Shown: positions 55,250-63,941 of the stretch, piece after piece
Layout of the letters: each line of letters begins with the position of its first letter
Position numbering within the stretch: position 1 is the first letter of the stretch
Assembly (NCBI RefSeq): GCF_036985595.1
Contig: NZ_BTPU01000039.1
Coordinates: 37,226 to 101,225 of the forward strand
Source of the DNA: Vallitalea maricola
GTDB taxonomy: Bacteria > Bacillota > Clostridia > Lachnospirales > Vallitaleaceae
Direction of reading: 5' to 3'
DNA: 64,000 bases
Program-made: the position numbers and the translations under genes
Notes under the pieces: model-generated
Seen by the model: the letters and a program-made list of their open reading frames with translations, nothing else
Database searches by the model: none
What the model was told of the DNA's origin: nothing

Positions 55250-56551
55250 TTAATCCAAAGAAATAGTGTACTTATAGTTATTATAAATATAATCTTTATC
55301 TGTATAAGTTAATATATGTTTAATTGTGTTAGCTCTTGCATATTCAAGTCTATTTATACCATATTCGTTTATATCCAGATTGTATGAATCCATGTTGTCT
55401 AGAATCTCATCTACTGGTAATACTGCCAATTCTCTTGAGTTCCTAAAAGTACAAGTTGGGACAAAGGAAATACTTTTTATTTCTGCTCTATGATTATCTA
55501 TCTTTTCAAAATTGATATCCATGATAACACTTACATCTGTCTGTGATGGATATTGTTTTGTATATCTCTGTGATGATAAAAAATTACCTAAAGAATAGAT
55601 TACCACACCTTTTCTTGTAGAACCATCATCACACTTAATATCCCTAATCTCCAAGGGTTGCAAGACATGAGGATGGCTACCAATAATAACATCTGCACCA
55701 GCGTCAAATAATTTATCCACAATGTTCTTTTGATGGGAATTGGGATAATCAAAATATTCATTACCAAAATGAATTATTGTCACAACAAAATCAACGCCTG
55801 TTTTATCAGCCCTCTTTACCTCTGATATCATATCATCAATTTTATCTCTATCATACATTTCTAAAGTATTAATCAGATAAGGTTTATCCTTTGGTACATC
55901 AAATCCATTGGTCCCATATGTATACGCTAAAAATGCAAACTTCATATCATTTATATCCGTAGTAAATATTTCACTGGCTTCTTCTTCATTCCTATATGTT
56001 CCTACATGTGCCAGACCTTGCTCATCTAGAAAATCCAAAGTAGATATAACCCCTTCTGGCTTACTATCCAAAGAATGATTATTAGCTGTAGATAATAAAT
56101 CAAAACCAGCTTTTTTCATATTATATGCTAATATTTCAGGGGTGTTGAAACATGGAAAACCATGATAACCTTTATATGTATTCTCAGGTCTAACATTCCT
56201 GCCTTTATTTCTTCCAGCTAATGTAGTCTCAAGATTCCCAATTGTATAATCAGAATGTCTTAGATAATCTTCTACATAACTAAATGAGTTAATGAAATCA
56301 AAACTATCAGTGTCTTTATCATAACCTCTATATAGCTGCCACTTGTGAAACATTATATCACCAACAGCTGTTAATGTCACATTATTAATCTTATGATTCA
56401 CTAAAGATTTATCTATCATATTTTCTGCTATATCCATATTGATTCTTGATGCAATCTTATCATTATCATATTTTACAATATATGAATTACTAGAACAACC
56501 ACTAAGCAATATTACAATAATTACAGCCATACTAATTTTTCTTATCTTCAT
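55250..56551 (-). CDS. CapA-family lipoprotein (poly-gamma-glutamate capsule-type metallophosphatase fold)
   Basis: This 433-residue exported lipoprotein has signal and lipobox LLSGC near residue 19. The PGA_cap fold shows LTAVGDIMFHKWQLYRG near 60, YTIGNLETTLAGRN, STANNHSLDSKPEGVIST near 155 and VIIGSHPHVLQPLEIRD near 285, equivalent to the metal-binding residues of metallophosphatases. CapA in Bacillus works with CapBC in poly-glutamate synthesis, but no capBC is here, so the substrate is open. GGGATATT after AAGGG precedes the ATG. Confidence 0.88.
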   Translation of the reverse strand: MKIRKISMAVIIVILLSGCSSNSYIVKYDNDKIASRINMDIAENMIDKSLVNHKINNVTLTAVGDIMFHKWQLYRGYDKDTDSFDFINSFSYVEDYLRHSDYTIGNLETTLAGRNKGRNVRPENTYKGYHGFPCFNTPEILAYNMKKAGFDLLSTANNHSLDSKPEGVISTLDFLDEQGLAHVGTYRNEEEASEIFTTDINDMKFAFLAYTYGTNGFDVPKDKPYLINTLEMYDRDKIDDMISEVKRADKTGVDFVVTIIHFGNEYFDYPNSHQKNIVDKLFDAGADVIIGSHPHVLQPLEIRDIKCDDGSTRKGVVIYSLGNFLSSQRYTKQYPSQTDVSVIMDINFEKIDNHRAEIKSISFVPTCTFRNSRELAVLPVDEILDNMDSYNLDINEYGINRLEYARANTIKHILTYTDKDYIYNNYKYTISLD

Positions 56552-56644
56552 GAATATCCCTTCATTCCATATGTATATTAAAACTTCATTTTTACAGATT
56601 TAATAATTATTCAAAACTAACTTGTAAGTATACCTATTTTAAGT

Positions 56645-56681
56645 AAAGCCTAGTATATTTATTTGATCTATACTAGGCTTT
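56645..56681 (-). terminator. Terminator after alaS
   Basis: AAAGCCTAGTATA and TATACTAGGCTTT form a perfect 13-bp stem with an 11-base loop; the minus strand then reads ACTTAAAAT, so the T-tract is weak. Confidence 0.7.
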
Positions 56682-56700
56682 ATCTATTTAATCGAGTATA

Positions 56701-59340
56701 TCATTTTATTTGAGTTTTTAATACATCTTTTGCTTTTTCTAAAGCTTCTACTATCTTTTCAGGATTTTTACCACCTGCTTGTGCCATATTTGGACGGCCA
56801 CCACCACCGCCACCAACAACACCTGCTACTTCTCTAATTAAGTTACCTGCATGTGCTCCTTTTTTAATGGCTTCGTCAGTTGCCATAACAACCAAATTAA
56901 CTTTACTTCCTTTGGATGTTATTAATACTATTACACCTTCACCAAGTTTTTGCTTCAAGCTATCTCCAAGATTTCTTAATCCATTCATATCTTGGTCTTC
57001 AATATTTGCAGCTAGTAGTTTGACTCCATCTATTTCTACAACATTATTTAATAGATCATCAGCAGCACCTTTTGAAAGTTTTGCTTTCAATTTTTCATTT
57101 TCTTGTTTAACTTTCTTATTGTCTTCCATTAACTGTTCTGTCTTCTTGATGAGCATTGAAGGTTCAGCTTTTAGTAATTTCGAAAAATCTTTTATCAATG
57201 ATTCTAAATTCTTATAGTAGTTGATAGCGTTATTGGATGTTAATGCTTCTATTCTTCTAACACCTGCAGCAACCCCTGTTTCAGAAACAATCTTGAATGT
57301 TCCAGCTTCAGAAGTATTTGATATATGTGTACCACCACATAATTCAACACTATAGTCATCCATGTTGACAACTCTAACTTTTGAACCGTATTTTTCTCCA
57401 AATAATGCCATAGCTCCTAGTTTTTTAGCTTCCTCAATAGACATTTCTTTCGTTACTATATTAAGTCCTTCCATGATCTTTGAGTTAACTTCATCTTCTA
57501 CACGTCTTATTTCATCTTCTGTCAATGGTTGAAAATGAGTAAAGTCAAAACGCAATTTATCATGAGTTACATGAGAACCAGCTTGTTCAACATGATTTCC
57601 TAATACATTTCTTAATGCTTTTTGCAATAAGTGAGTAGCACTATGATTTTTAGCTGTAGCTCTACGATTGATTTCATCAACAATCAACTCTGCTTCTTGA
57701 TTAACCTCAATAGTTCCTTCTACAACTATTCCTACATGACCTGTTTTATTTCCCATTATCTTAACTACATCTTCAACTTCAAATTTACCTGTTTCAGTTG
57801 TAATGTATCCTATATCAGCCACTTGTCCACCACTGGTAGCATAAAATGGTGTCTCTTCAACGAATATAGTTCCTTTTGTACCTTCCTGTAGTACATTTCG
57901 GATTTCTTTTTCATCAGTTAAGACTTTTACCATAGAACTATATTTAATATTGTCATATCCAACAAATTTAGATTCTAATGAAGCATCTAATTTATTATAT
58001 ACAGTTTCTTCTGCACCCATATAATTACTTTCAGCTCTTGCTTCACGTGCTCTTGTTTTTTGTTTATCCATTTCTACATTAAAACCCTCTTCATCAACAA
58101 GTAGATTACTTTCTTCAAGAATCTCTTTTGTTAAATCAATAGGGAAACCGTAAGTATCATATAATTTGAATGCTTTTTCTCCAGATAGCCTCTTATTGCC
58201 TTCTTTTTCTAATTCATCAATATAAGTTTTTAATATACCTAGACCTTGATCTATTGTTTCATTGAATCTATCTTCTTCTACTGTTATTATCTTAGTAATA
58301 TAATCTTTCTTTTCTTCTAATTCAGGATAAGCTTCTTTGGAAACTTCAATAACTGTTTCACATAGCTTAGCTAAGAATTTGCCTTCTATACCTAAAAGTT
58401 TACCATGTCTAGCGGCTCTTCTTAATAATCTTCTAAGAACATATCCTCTGCCCTCGTTAGATGGTAATATACCATCAGAAATCATAAAACTTACTGAACG
58501 AATATGATCAGTGATAAGTCTTATGGATATATCATTCTGTGGGTATTCTTTATATTTAACATTAGCCATATCACAAACTTTTTGTAATAAAGCCTGTATT
58601 GTATCTATATCAAATATTGAATCTACCTCCTGCATTAAAAGGGCAAGTCTTTCAAGCCCCATTCCTGTATCTATATTAGGGAAATCAAGAGGAACATACT
58701 GACCGTCTTCAGTTTTTTCAAATTGAGTAAATACTAGATTCCAGAATTCCATGAATCTGTCACAGTCACAACCTACTTTACAATCTGGTGAACCGCAACC
58801 ATGTTCCACGCCACGATCATAATGAATCTCTGAACATGGACCACATGGACCTGTACCATGCTCCCAGAAGTTATCTTCTTTTCCTAATCGTATTATTCTA
58901 TCCTTAGGCAAACCAATTTTTTCATGCCATATTTTTTCTGCTTCATCATCTTCCAAATATATAGATACATATAATTTGTCTTCTGGTAATTCAAGTACTT
59001 TTGTGACAAATTCCCATGCCCACTCTATAGCTTCTTCTTTAAAATAATCACCAAATGAGAAATTACCAAGCATTTCAAAAAAAGTACCATGTCTCTGAGT
59101 TTTTCCTACATTCTCTATATCACCTGTACGAATACATTTTTGACAAGTAGTAACTCTTTTACTTGGTGGTACTTCCTGACCAGTAAAATAAGGTTTTAAT
59201 GGTGTCATACCTGCATTTATTAATAATAAACTTTTATCGTTTTTAGGAACTAATGGAAAACTGTTCATTTTAAGATGATTTTTGCTTTCAAAAAATTCAA
59301 GATACATTTTCCTAAGTTCGTTTAAACCGTACTTTTTCAT
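56701..59340 (-). CDS. alaS: Alanyl-tRNA synthetase
   Basis: This 879-residue class II synthetase charges tRNA-Ala. ELRKMYLEFFESKNH starts the catalytic domain, with LLINAGMTPLKPYFTG (motif 1 region), RHGTFFEMLGNFSFGDYF (motif 2) and GMGLERLALLMQ (motif 3). The editing domain shows NHSATHLLQKAL and ELCGGTHISNTSEAG with the zinc His/Cys set, and a Gly-rich C-terminal DHHA1 segment (VVGGGGGGRPNMAQAGG) follows. ATG 59340 has GGAGG upstream; six further in-frame codons upstream include that RBS. Promoter and leader hairpin are described separately. Confidence 0.97.
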   Translation of the reverse strand: MKKYGLNELRKMYLEFFESKNHLKMNSFPLVPKNDKSLLLINAGMTPLKPYFTGQEVPPSKRVTTCQKCIRTGDIENVGKTQRHGTFFEMLGNFSFGDYFKEEAIEWAWEFVTKVLELPEDKLYVSIYLEDDEAEKIWHEKIGLPKDRIIRLGKEDNFWEHGTGPCGPCSEIHYDRGVEHGCGSPDCKVGCDCDRFMEFWNLVFTQFEKTEDGQYVPLDFPNIDTGMGLERLALLMQEVDSIFDIDTIQALLQKVCDMANVKYKEYPQNDISIRLITDHIRSVSFMISDGILPSNEGRGYVLRRLLRRAARHGKLLGIEGKFLAKLCETVIEVSKEAYPELEEKKDYITKIITVEEDRFNETIDQGLGILKTYIDELEKEGNKRLSGEKAFKLYDTYGFPIDLTKEILEESNLLVDEEGFNVEMDKQKTRAREARAESNYMGAEETVYNKLDASLESKFVGYDNIKYSSMVKVLTDEKEIRNVLQEGTKGTIFVEETPFYATSGGQVADIGYITTETGKFEVEDVVKIMGNKTGHVGIVVEGTIEVNQEAELIVDEINRRATAKNHSATHLLQKALRNVLGNHVEQAGSHVTHDKLRFDFTHFQPLTEDEIRRVEDEVNSKIMEGLNIVTKEMSIEEAKKLGAMALFGEKYGSKVRVVNMDDYSVELCGGTHISNTSEAGTFKIVSETGVAAGVRRIEALTSNNAINYYKNLESLIKDFSKLLKAEPSMLIKKTEQLMEDNKKVKQENEKLKAKLSKGAADDLLNNVVEIDGVKLLAANIEDQDMNGLRNLGDSLKQKLGEGVIVLITSKGSKVNLVVMATDEAIKKGAHAGNLIREVAGVVGGGGGGRPNMAQAGGKNPEKIVEALEKAKDVLKTQIK

Positions 59341-59367
59341 TGTTTCTTTTTCCTCCATTCAGCTATT

Positions 59368-59395
59368 AAAAAAAAATCCTCGTTTTCTTACGAGG
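59368..59395 (-). terminator. Terminator-like hairpin in the alaS leader
   Basis: CCTCGT and ACGAGG form a 6-bp GC-rich stem with a six-base loop, followed on the minus strand by A then T8-9. It lies between a perfect promoter and the alaS RBS, about 30 bases before the start, where it can attenuate transcription. No T-box core (AATAGGGTGG-type) is present. Confidence 0.65.
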
Positions 59396-59415
59396 TACAC
59401 ATTTCTCTTTTTAAA

Positions 59416-59444
59416 ATTATAATTAAATGCCCTACTTTTGTCAA
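59416..59444 (-). promoter_or_regulatory. alaS promoter
   Basis: On the minus strand TTGACA (59439-59444) and TATAAT (59416-59421) are exactly 17 bases apart, a perfect sigma-A promoter, giving a leader of about 70 bases. Confidence 0.85.
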
Positions 59445-59475
59445 TACTACCCTTTATAAAAACTGTAAAATGATA

Positions 59476-59727
59476 TTATTTTTTTAACTGATCATATTTA
59501 CCTTTTAATTCTTGTCTATACTCTTTAGGTAATTGGTGCCATCTAACATCCTTTATTGCTCCTTCTAGAGCATATAGTTTATTGTAACAGGTGTCACCAT
59601 GTATGCTTAATCTGATTATAGCATCAATACTACCAATCTCTTTTAATTCTTCAGCAGTTTGTATGCCAATATCATTTAATTCCTTTTCAAGTGTTTTTCC
59701 TATATTGGGTAATTCTGATAATCTCAT
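59476..59727 (-). CDS. TfoX C-terminal domain protein
   Basis: This 83-residue protein consists only of the TfoX/Sxy C-terminal helical domain: LSELPNIGKTLEKELNDIGI, a helix-hairpin-helix-like opening, then ELKEIGSIDAIIRL and CYNKLYALEGAIKDVRWHQL. Full TfoX regulates competence in Gram-negatives; free-standing C-terminal proteins in clostridia are of unknown role. ATG 59727 with AAAGGAAG upstream is preferred; an extension to 59772 overlaps the LspA-like gene and adds residues unlike the family. Confidence 0.85.
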   Translation of the reverse strand: MRLSELPNIGKTLEKELNDIGIQTAEELKEIGSIDAIIRLSIHGDTCYNKLYALEGAIKDVRWHQLPKEYRQELKGKYDQLKK

Positions 59728-59761
59728 TCTAGTGCGCTTCCTTTCATTATATATTATAAAA

Positions 59762-60340
59762 TCATTTGCCATTTGATTTGACTTTTCTATGTTTAATAAC
59801 GCTTTTCATCCTATAATTTGCCCATTCATCTCCAACAAATCTAATTATATCACTTATATTTAATCTAAAAACCAGTTCACGCTTAATAATTATCCAAATA
59901 ATAAGTATAATTTCAGCAATAATCAAATATATATCTTTCAAATCCAATACTAGTAAACCTTTTACACAGATATAATCCAAACTTCCAGACCATAAAAATT
60001 TATCAAATAGAGAACAAATACATCCTGCAATTAATAGATTCAATCCTAGTACCAATAATCTTAGGTTAGTGTTATTAGCCAATATATATTTGTAGATTAT
60101 AATTAAAACCAATAGAACTAGACTAATTAATATGATATGAGTTTGTAAACTCATATCTATACCAAAAGTGCTATTTACATATGAATAATCTTTATTTAAC
60201 ATTGGTTTAATAGCTATTTTATTACTTATATCATAATAATTATCAATCCAATAAGTGTTTATTAATATCTTAATAATCTGGTCGAATAAAATAAAAATAA
60301 TAATTAATATTAGATTTTTATACTTAGAAAAATGTAGCAT
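59762..60340 (-). CDS. Divergent signal peptidase II (LspA)-like membrane protein
   Basis: This 192-residue protein has four membrane segments in the LspA pattern: IIIFILFDQIIKILINTYW at the start (the family D-x-x-x-K region), FGIDMSLQTHIILISLVLLV, LLIAGCICSLFDKFLWSGSLDY, and LVLDLKDIYLIIAEII. The Asp of SLDY and of LKDI can be matched to the catalytic pair of LspA, but GNxxDR is replaced by CSLFDK. About 40 basic C-terminal residues are extra. A genuine lspA may exist elsewhere, and this may be a paralogue. AGGGAG precedes the ATG. Confidence 0.7.
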   Translation of the reverse strand: MLHFSKYKNLILIIIFILFDQIIKILINTYWIDNYYDISNKIAIKPMLNKDYSYVNSTFGIDMSLQTHIILISLVLLVLIIIYKYILANNTNLRLLVLGLNLLIAGCICSLFDKFLWSGSLDYICVKGLLVLDLKDIYLIIAEIILIIWIIIKRELVFRLNISDIIRFVGDEWANYRMKSVIKHRKVKSNGK

Positions 60341-60437
60341 GATAACTACTCCCTATACATTTATACTATGTAGAAAATAATTTAGGGTAATCAACTGTCA
60401 TCTTGTTTTTTGATAAACTTTTTGTTACATTCATTTA

Positions 60438-61286
60438 CTAAAAAGCAATCCAATATCCTAATAAAGCAGTAATTATGTTTGCAATAATAGTATATCTTAA
60501 CAGGTAATTCTTACTCTCGTATCTACAAAACTTCTTATAAATATTATACTCAATAAATATAATACTAATCTCTAGAATCAAAAAAACTATAATTGAATAT
60601 TGCCTTAAAAATGTATAATATGATGCCACAAATAAGACATTTAGATATATCTGTGTTAATATATTAGCTAAAATAACAGGTGTTTTTCTTTTAATTAATT
60701 TAAAATATCTTAATACTATCAATTCTACAATAAGTGTTAGTAAAAGTCTAAGTATAAAACTAAAAGTTATATTAAAATTATGATAATAAATAAAACTTTT
60801 ACTCATCCTCTGTAGCTCATTTTTCTTATAATCATAAACAGCAGATGCAAAAAAATTATTGGACTTAATTTTGTTTGATACCTGTATATTCCCTTGAGCA
60901 TCCTCATATATAACTTTAAACTCATGAGGAACTTTGTAACCAAAGGAATGTTTATAACTATTGAACTCATTATCTGTCCCTTGTAAAGAACCATGAACCA
61001 TTTTTGAATGAACACAAGCAGCTCTGTATCCATCATTTTTATATTGATACAATTTCAGATGCTCCCATTTAGTATCACGTTCTTCATAATCAAAAATAAA
61101 CTCTCCAAATCCAGATTTTTCATCTACTAAAAGGTCAAGGTAATAGTCATCATTTGGACTATTGATAACGTATATGGTCAAAGATGGCTTTGGTCCAGCA
61201 TCTGCATTAACAACAATACTACTATTTATTATAATGAACATTAATAATATGATTTTACTGATATTTTTATATTTATTAGATTTCAT
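60438..61286 (-). CDS. Exported membrane protein of unknown function with ADAGPKPS motif
   Basis: This 282-residue protein has a cleavable or anchoring N-terminal segment (IILLMFIIINSSIVVNADAG). NADAGPKPSLTIYVINS, where the mature part begins, is a recurring motif in Firmicute membrane proteins of unknown role. An external domain of about 140 residues is followed by four C-terminal membrane segments from near residue 170. ATG 61286 has GAGGGGG upstream; the frame can extend only to a TTG at 61301 inside that RBS. I do not recognise a function. Spacing suggests a separate transcript from the epimerase upstream. Confidence 0.7.
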   Translation of the reverse strand: MKSNKYKNISKIILLMFIIINSSIVVNADAGPKPSLTIYVINSPNDDYYLDLLVDEKSGFGEFIFDYEERDTKWEHLKLYQYKNDGYRAACVHSKMVHGSLQGTDNEFNSYKHSFGYKVPHEFKVIYEDAQGNIQVSNKIKSNNFFASAVYDYKKNELQRMSKSFIYYHNFNITFSFILRLLLTLIVELIVLRYFKLIKRKTPVILANILTQIYLNVLFVASYYTFLRQYSIIVFLILEISIIFIEYNIYKKFCRYESKNYLLRYTIIANIITALLGYWIAF

Positions 61287-61355
61287 ATAACGCCCCCTCA
61301 ATATATTGTATCAATTAAAAGAGGATTTAACAAATATTATTAAAATCAATTAATT

Positions 61356-62255
61356 TTAATATTGATTCGTCAATTGCTCGACCCACCTATAACAGCTTTC
61401 TAATTGTTCATCACTTATTTTGTCTGATCTATGTTCAAACAATATTTTATAATCCTTGTTATATTCATTTATCAACCTAAAATATTTTCTTACATCTGCC
61501 CAACCATCACTAGTCTTTAATTCTGGTAATGCAGGATAATGGTTATTATTCCTGTTATCACATAATCGACCATTAGATAGATGAATGACTTCTGCATACT
61601 TTGCATACTTCTCTATTATAGGGTAAGGGTCAAAATTATTATCCATTATATCCTGTAAATGTAATCTAGCAATATCTAGACATAACCTTATTGAAGGATA
61701 TCTATCCAATAATTCTGTTAAAATATTATTTTCAACAACATATTTATTAAGTGCATCAAACTCTAGAACTGGAATAAAATCTAATTCTTCAGCCTTAGTA
61801 GATAGATACTTAAATAACTCTTGTGTTTGACACACAAACTCATCATAAGTATACTCAGAATCATATACATATTCAGACTCATCTGCAAACCTCCAATTAC
61901 TCCAATCCACCTTAGGATCTAGAATAACAGGTTTAGGATAATGAAATAAAATATAATGAGGATCAAATTTCTCACATATATATGTTATTTCCTCTTCCAC
62001 ATATTCATAGGAATCTTTTTTATTATTCATATCATTTGACATGAATTGAGGATCTCTGAATTTCCATTTACCGCTTCTCAAAGGGAAATGAACACATACA
62101 TTAAAATTATCCTCATGAGATACTTTAATCAATCTATCTATATCCTCTCCCTTATCTATCATACATGCTTCTACACCATAAAATCCTTCTCTGAAATCTC
62201 TCTCTTGTTTATCTTCATCAAATATTCCAAAATGTCCTGTTAAGAATCTTTCCAT
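61356..62255 (-). CDS. Sugar phosphate isomerase/epimerase-like TIM barrel protein
   Basis: This 299-residue protein of the xylose isomerase-like/AP endonuclease 2 TIM barrel family has CVHFPLRSGKWKFRD near residue 45, HYILFHYPKPV, FIPVLEFDALNKYVV near 160, IRLCLDIARLHLQDI near 185, and VIHLSNGRLCDNRNNNH with candidate metal His/Asp residues. The C-terminal IFEHRSDKISDEQL is also typical. Substrate unknown. ATG 62255 has GGGGAGG upstream. It starts 29 bases after the radical SAM gene, probably in the same transcript. Confidence 0.8.
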   Translation of the reverse strand: MERFLTGHFGIFDEDKQERDFREGFYGVEACMIDKGEDIDRLIKVSHEDNFNVCVHFPLRSGKWKFRDPQFMSNDMNNKKDSYEYVEEEITYICEKFDPHYILFHYPKPVILDPKVDWSNWRFADESEYVYDSEYTYDEFVCQTQELFKYLSTKAEELDFIPVLEFDALNKYVVENNILTELLDRYPSIRLCLDIARLHLQDIMDNNFDPYPIIEKYAKYAEVIHLSNGRLCDNRNNNHYPALPELKTSDGWADVRKYFRLINEYNKDYKILFEHRSDKISDEQLESCYRWVEQLTNQY

Positions 62256-62284
62256 AGTTCCTCCCCTGTTATGGTAACTTGTAA

Positions 62285-63175
62285 TCAATAATTAAATAAG
62301 CTAAGCTGAACCTGCCTAGAATTAGCTTTGTAAGCACTAATAATATCACTCATCCTATATAATATATTATAATCCTTACAAGATTTTTGAAATGCATTCC
62401 ATAACTTTTTATAATTACTACTGCTACACCTATATCTATTACCATATTGTTTAATATATTTTTCCTTTATACCTGGAAAATGTTCATCTAACTTATCATA
62501 GTAATAACACCTTTGATTCTGTCGTAATGTCACACCAAAATAAGGATAGATGAATTTTACTCCTGCTTCATGTGCCCTATCAACAATTGATTTAATATTT
62601 TCTTCAGTATCGTTAATAAAGGGTAAAACTGGCATTAGAAGAATTCCAGTAAATATACCATTTTCAGCTAGGGTCGCTAAAGCCTCAAATCTTTTTGACG
62701 ATACATTAACATTAGGTTCAATTATCTTACTTAAATCATCATCAGCAGTTGTTATAGTCAGTATCATACATACTGGAGAATGCCTATTTATATCTTGTAT
62801 AACATCTATATCTCTAGTTATCAAAGAACTTTTTGTGGCTATTACTATACCAAAACCATATGCATTTATTAATTCTAGAGCATTTCTAGTAAGTAACATA
62901 TCCTTTTCATAAGGATTATAGGGGTCACTCATCCCTCCACAACCTATTACTCCCTTTTTTACTTTTCTCCTTAATTGATCTCTAATAATTTCTAATGCAT
63001 TTTCTTTAGCCTTTACTTCACTGAAATTATCAATATGATAACATTCGCTTCTAGAATCACAATAGATACACCCATGATTACAGCCTCTATATATATTCAT
63101 ATTGTATTCATAACCAAACCAATAATCAGGTTTTTTAGTCTTAGTTATAATTGTTCTAGCTTGTACAAAATCCAT
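62285..63175 (-). CDS. SPL-type radical SAM protein
   Basis: This 296-residue radical SAM enzyme has the cluster motif NIYRGCNHGCIYCDSRSEC near residue 30 (CxxxCxxC), SDPYNPYEKDMLLTRNALEL near 82, ITTADDDLSKIIEPN and GILLMPVLPFINDTEENI near 178. It resembles the SplB/Rv2578c-type family often annotated as SPL proteins, but lacks the length and context of spore photoproduct lyase. The ATG starts one base after the acetyltransferase stop, and its RBS (AGAGGG) lies in that gene's last codons, so they are coupled. Confidence 0.87.
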   Translation of the reverse strand: MDFVQARTIITKTKKPDYWFGYEYNMNIYRGCNHGCIYCDSRSECYHIDNFSEVKAKENALEIIRDQLRRKVKKGVIGCGGMSDPYNPYEKDMLLTRNALELINAYGFGIVIATKSSLITRDIDVIQDINRHSPVCMILTITTADDDLSKIIEPNVNVSSKRFEALATLAENGIFTGILLMPVLPFINDTEENIKSIVDRAHEAGVKFIYPYFGVTLRQNQRCYYYDKLDEHFPGIKEKYIKQYGNRYRCSSSNYKKLWNAFQKSCKDYNILYRMSDIISAYKANSRQVQLSLFNY

Positions 63176-63176
63176 T

Positions 63177-63941
63177 TTATTTTCCCTCTAGCTCTTCAAT
63201 AATTTTAGTGAACTTTTTCTCAGCTGTTAATTCTTGAGTTATAAATATACCTCTATAAAATAAAGAATAAATTGTAAATGGTGATGGACATTTTCTTGCT
63301 TCTTCTTTACTATCAACAAGTATTGCCTCATATTTTATACCATGTTCTTGGCTAATATTACTTTGTAGATTTATATAATAATTCATATACGGGCATTGAT
63401 TGGAATAATATACTTTGAATCCACCATTATCATCACATATACCTTCTTTTGCTGTGCCAATAAATTTGGGTTTATCGGCATTATCATCAAAAGTTATATA
63501 TAATAATTCAAAATAAGGATGTGCTGTATCAATGACCTGAAGACCATGTTTAACAAAAAACTTTTTATCTGAAACAAAGGGTCTTTTTTTATCACTGCAA
63601 AGTACCACTATTCCCTTTTTGCTTTTTTCCCTGCTATCTTGTATACATTTATCTAACAGTTTTTTACCATAGCCGCATCCTTTATATTTACCTGATACCC
63701 AAAAACAATTAATAACCATGTAGTCATCAGCTATTATTGGCAAATAAGCAATCTCTGAAGGACAGTATTCAATAAATACTTTACCTCTAACATCAAGTTT
63801 AGTAAAGACATATCCTTTTTCAATCTGTTCTGCTAACCACTTTTTCTTAGCTTTATATCCTTCAATTGATTTTTTATCTGAAATTGCACAACATATATGC
63901 TCATCTTCAATATTATTGCTTGTTAAAGTTATAAAATCCAT
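63177..63941 (-). CDS. GNAT acetyltransferase with C-terminal YoaP-like domain
   Basis: This 254-residue protein has an N-terminal GNAT domain with INCFWVSGKYKGCGYGKKLL near residue 75 as the acetyl-CoA loop (GKYKGCGYGKKL) and RPFVSDKKFFVKHGL after it. Residues 150-254 match the YoaP-like extension, with YYSNQCPYMNYY and FTIYSLFYRGIFITQELTAE. YoaP proteins lack a known substrate. AGGAGG lies seven bases before the ATG. It leads the GNAT-radical SAM-epimerase gene run at the right edge; the sequence from 63942 to 64000 holds only its upstream AT-rich region. Confidence 0.87.
   Translation of the reverse strand: MDFITLTSNNIEDEHICCAISDKKSIEGYKAKKKWLAEQIEKGYVFTKLDVRGKVFIEYCPSEIAYLPIIADDYMVINCFWVSGKYKGCGYGKKLLDKCIQDSREKSKKGIVVLCSDKKRPFVSDKKFFVKHGLQVIDTAHPYFELLYITFDDNADKPKFIGTAKEGICDDNGGFKVYYSNQCPYMNYYINLQSNISQEHGIKYEAILVDSKEEARKCPSPFTIYSLFYRGIFITQELTAEKKFTKIIEELEGK

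Noticed and set aside
59341..59475. T-box riboswitch upstream of alaS
   Set aside because: The T-box core sequence and specifier-loop structure are missing and the leader is too short.
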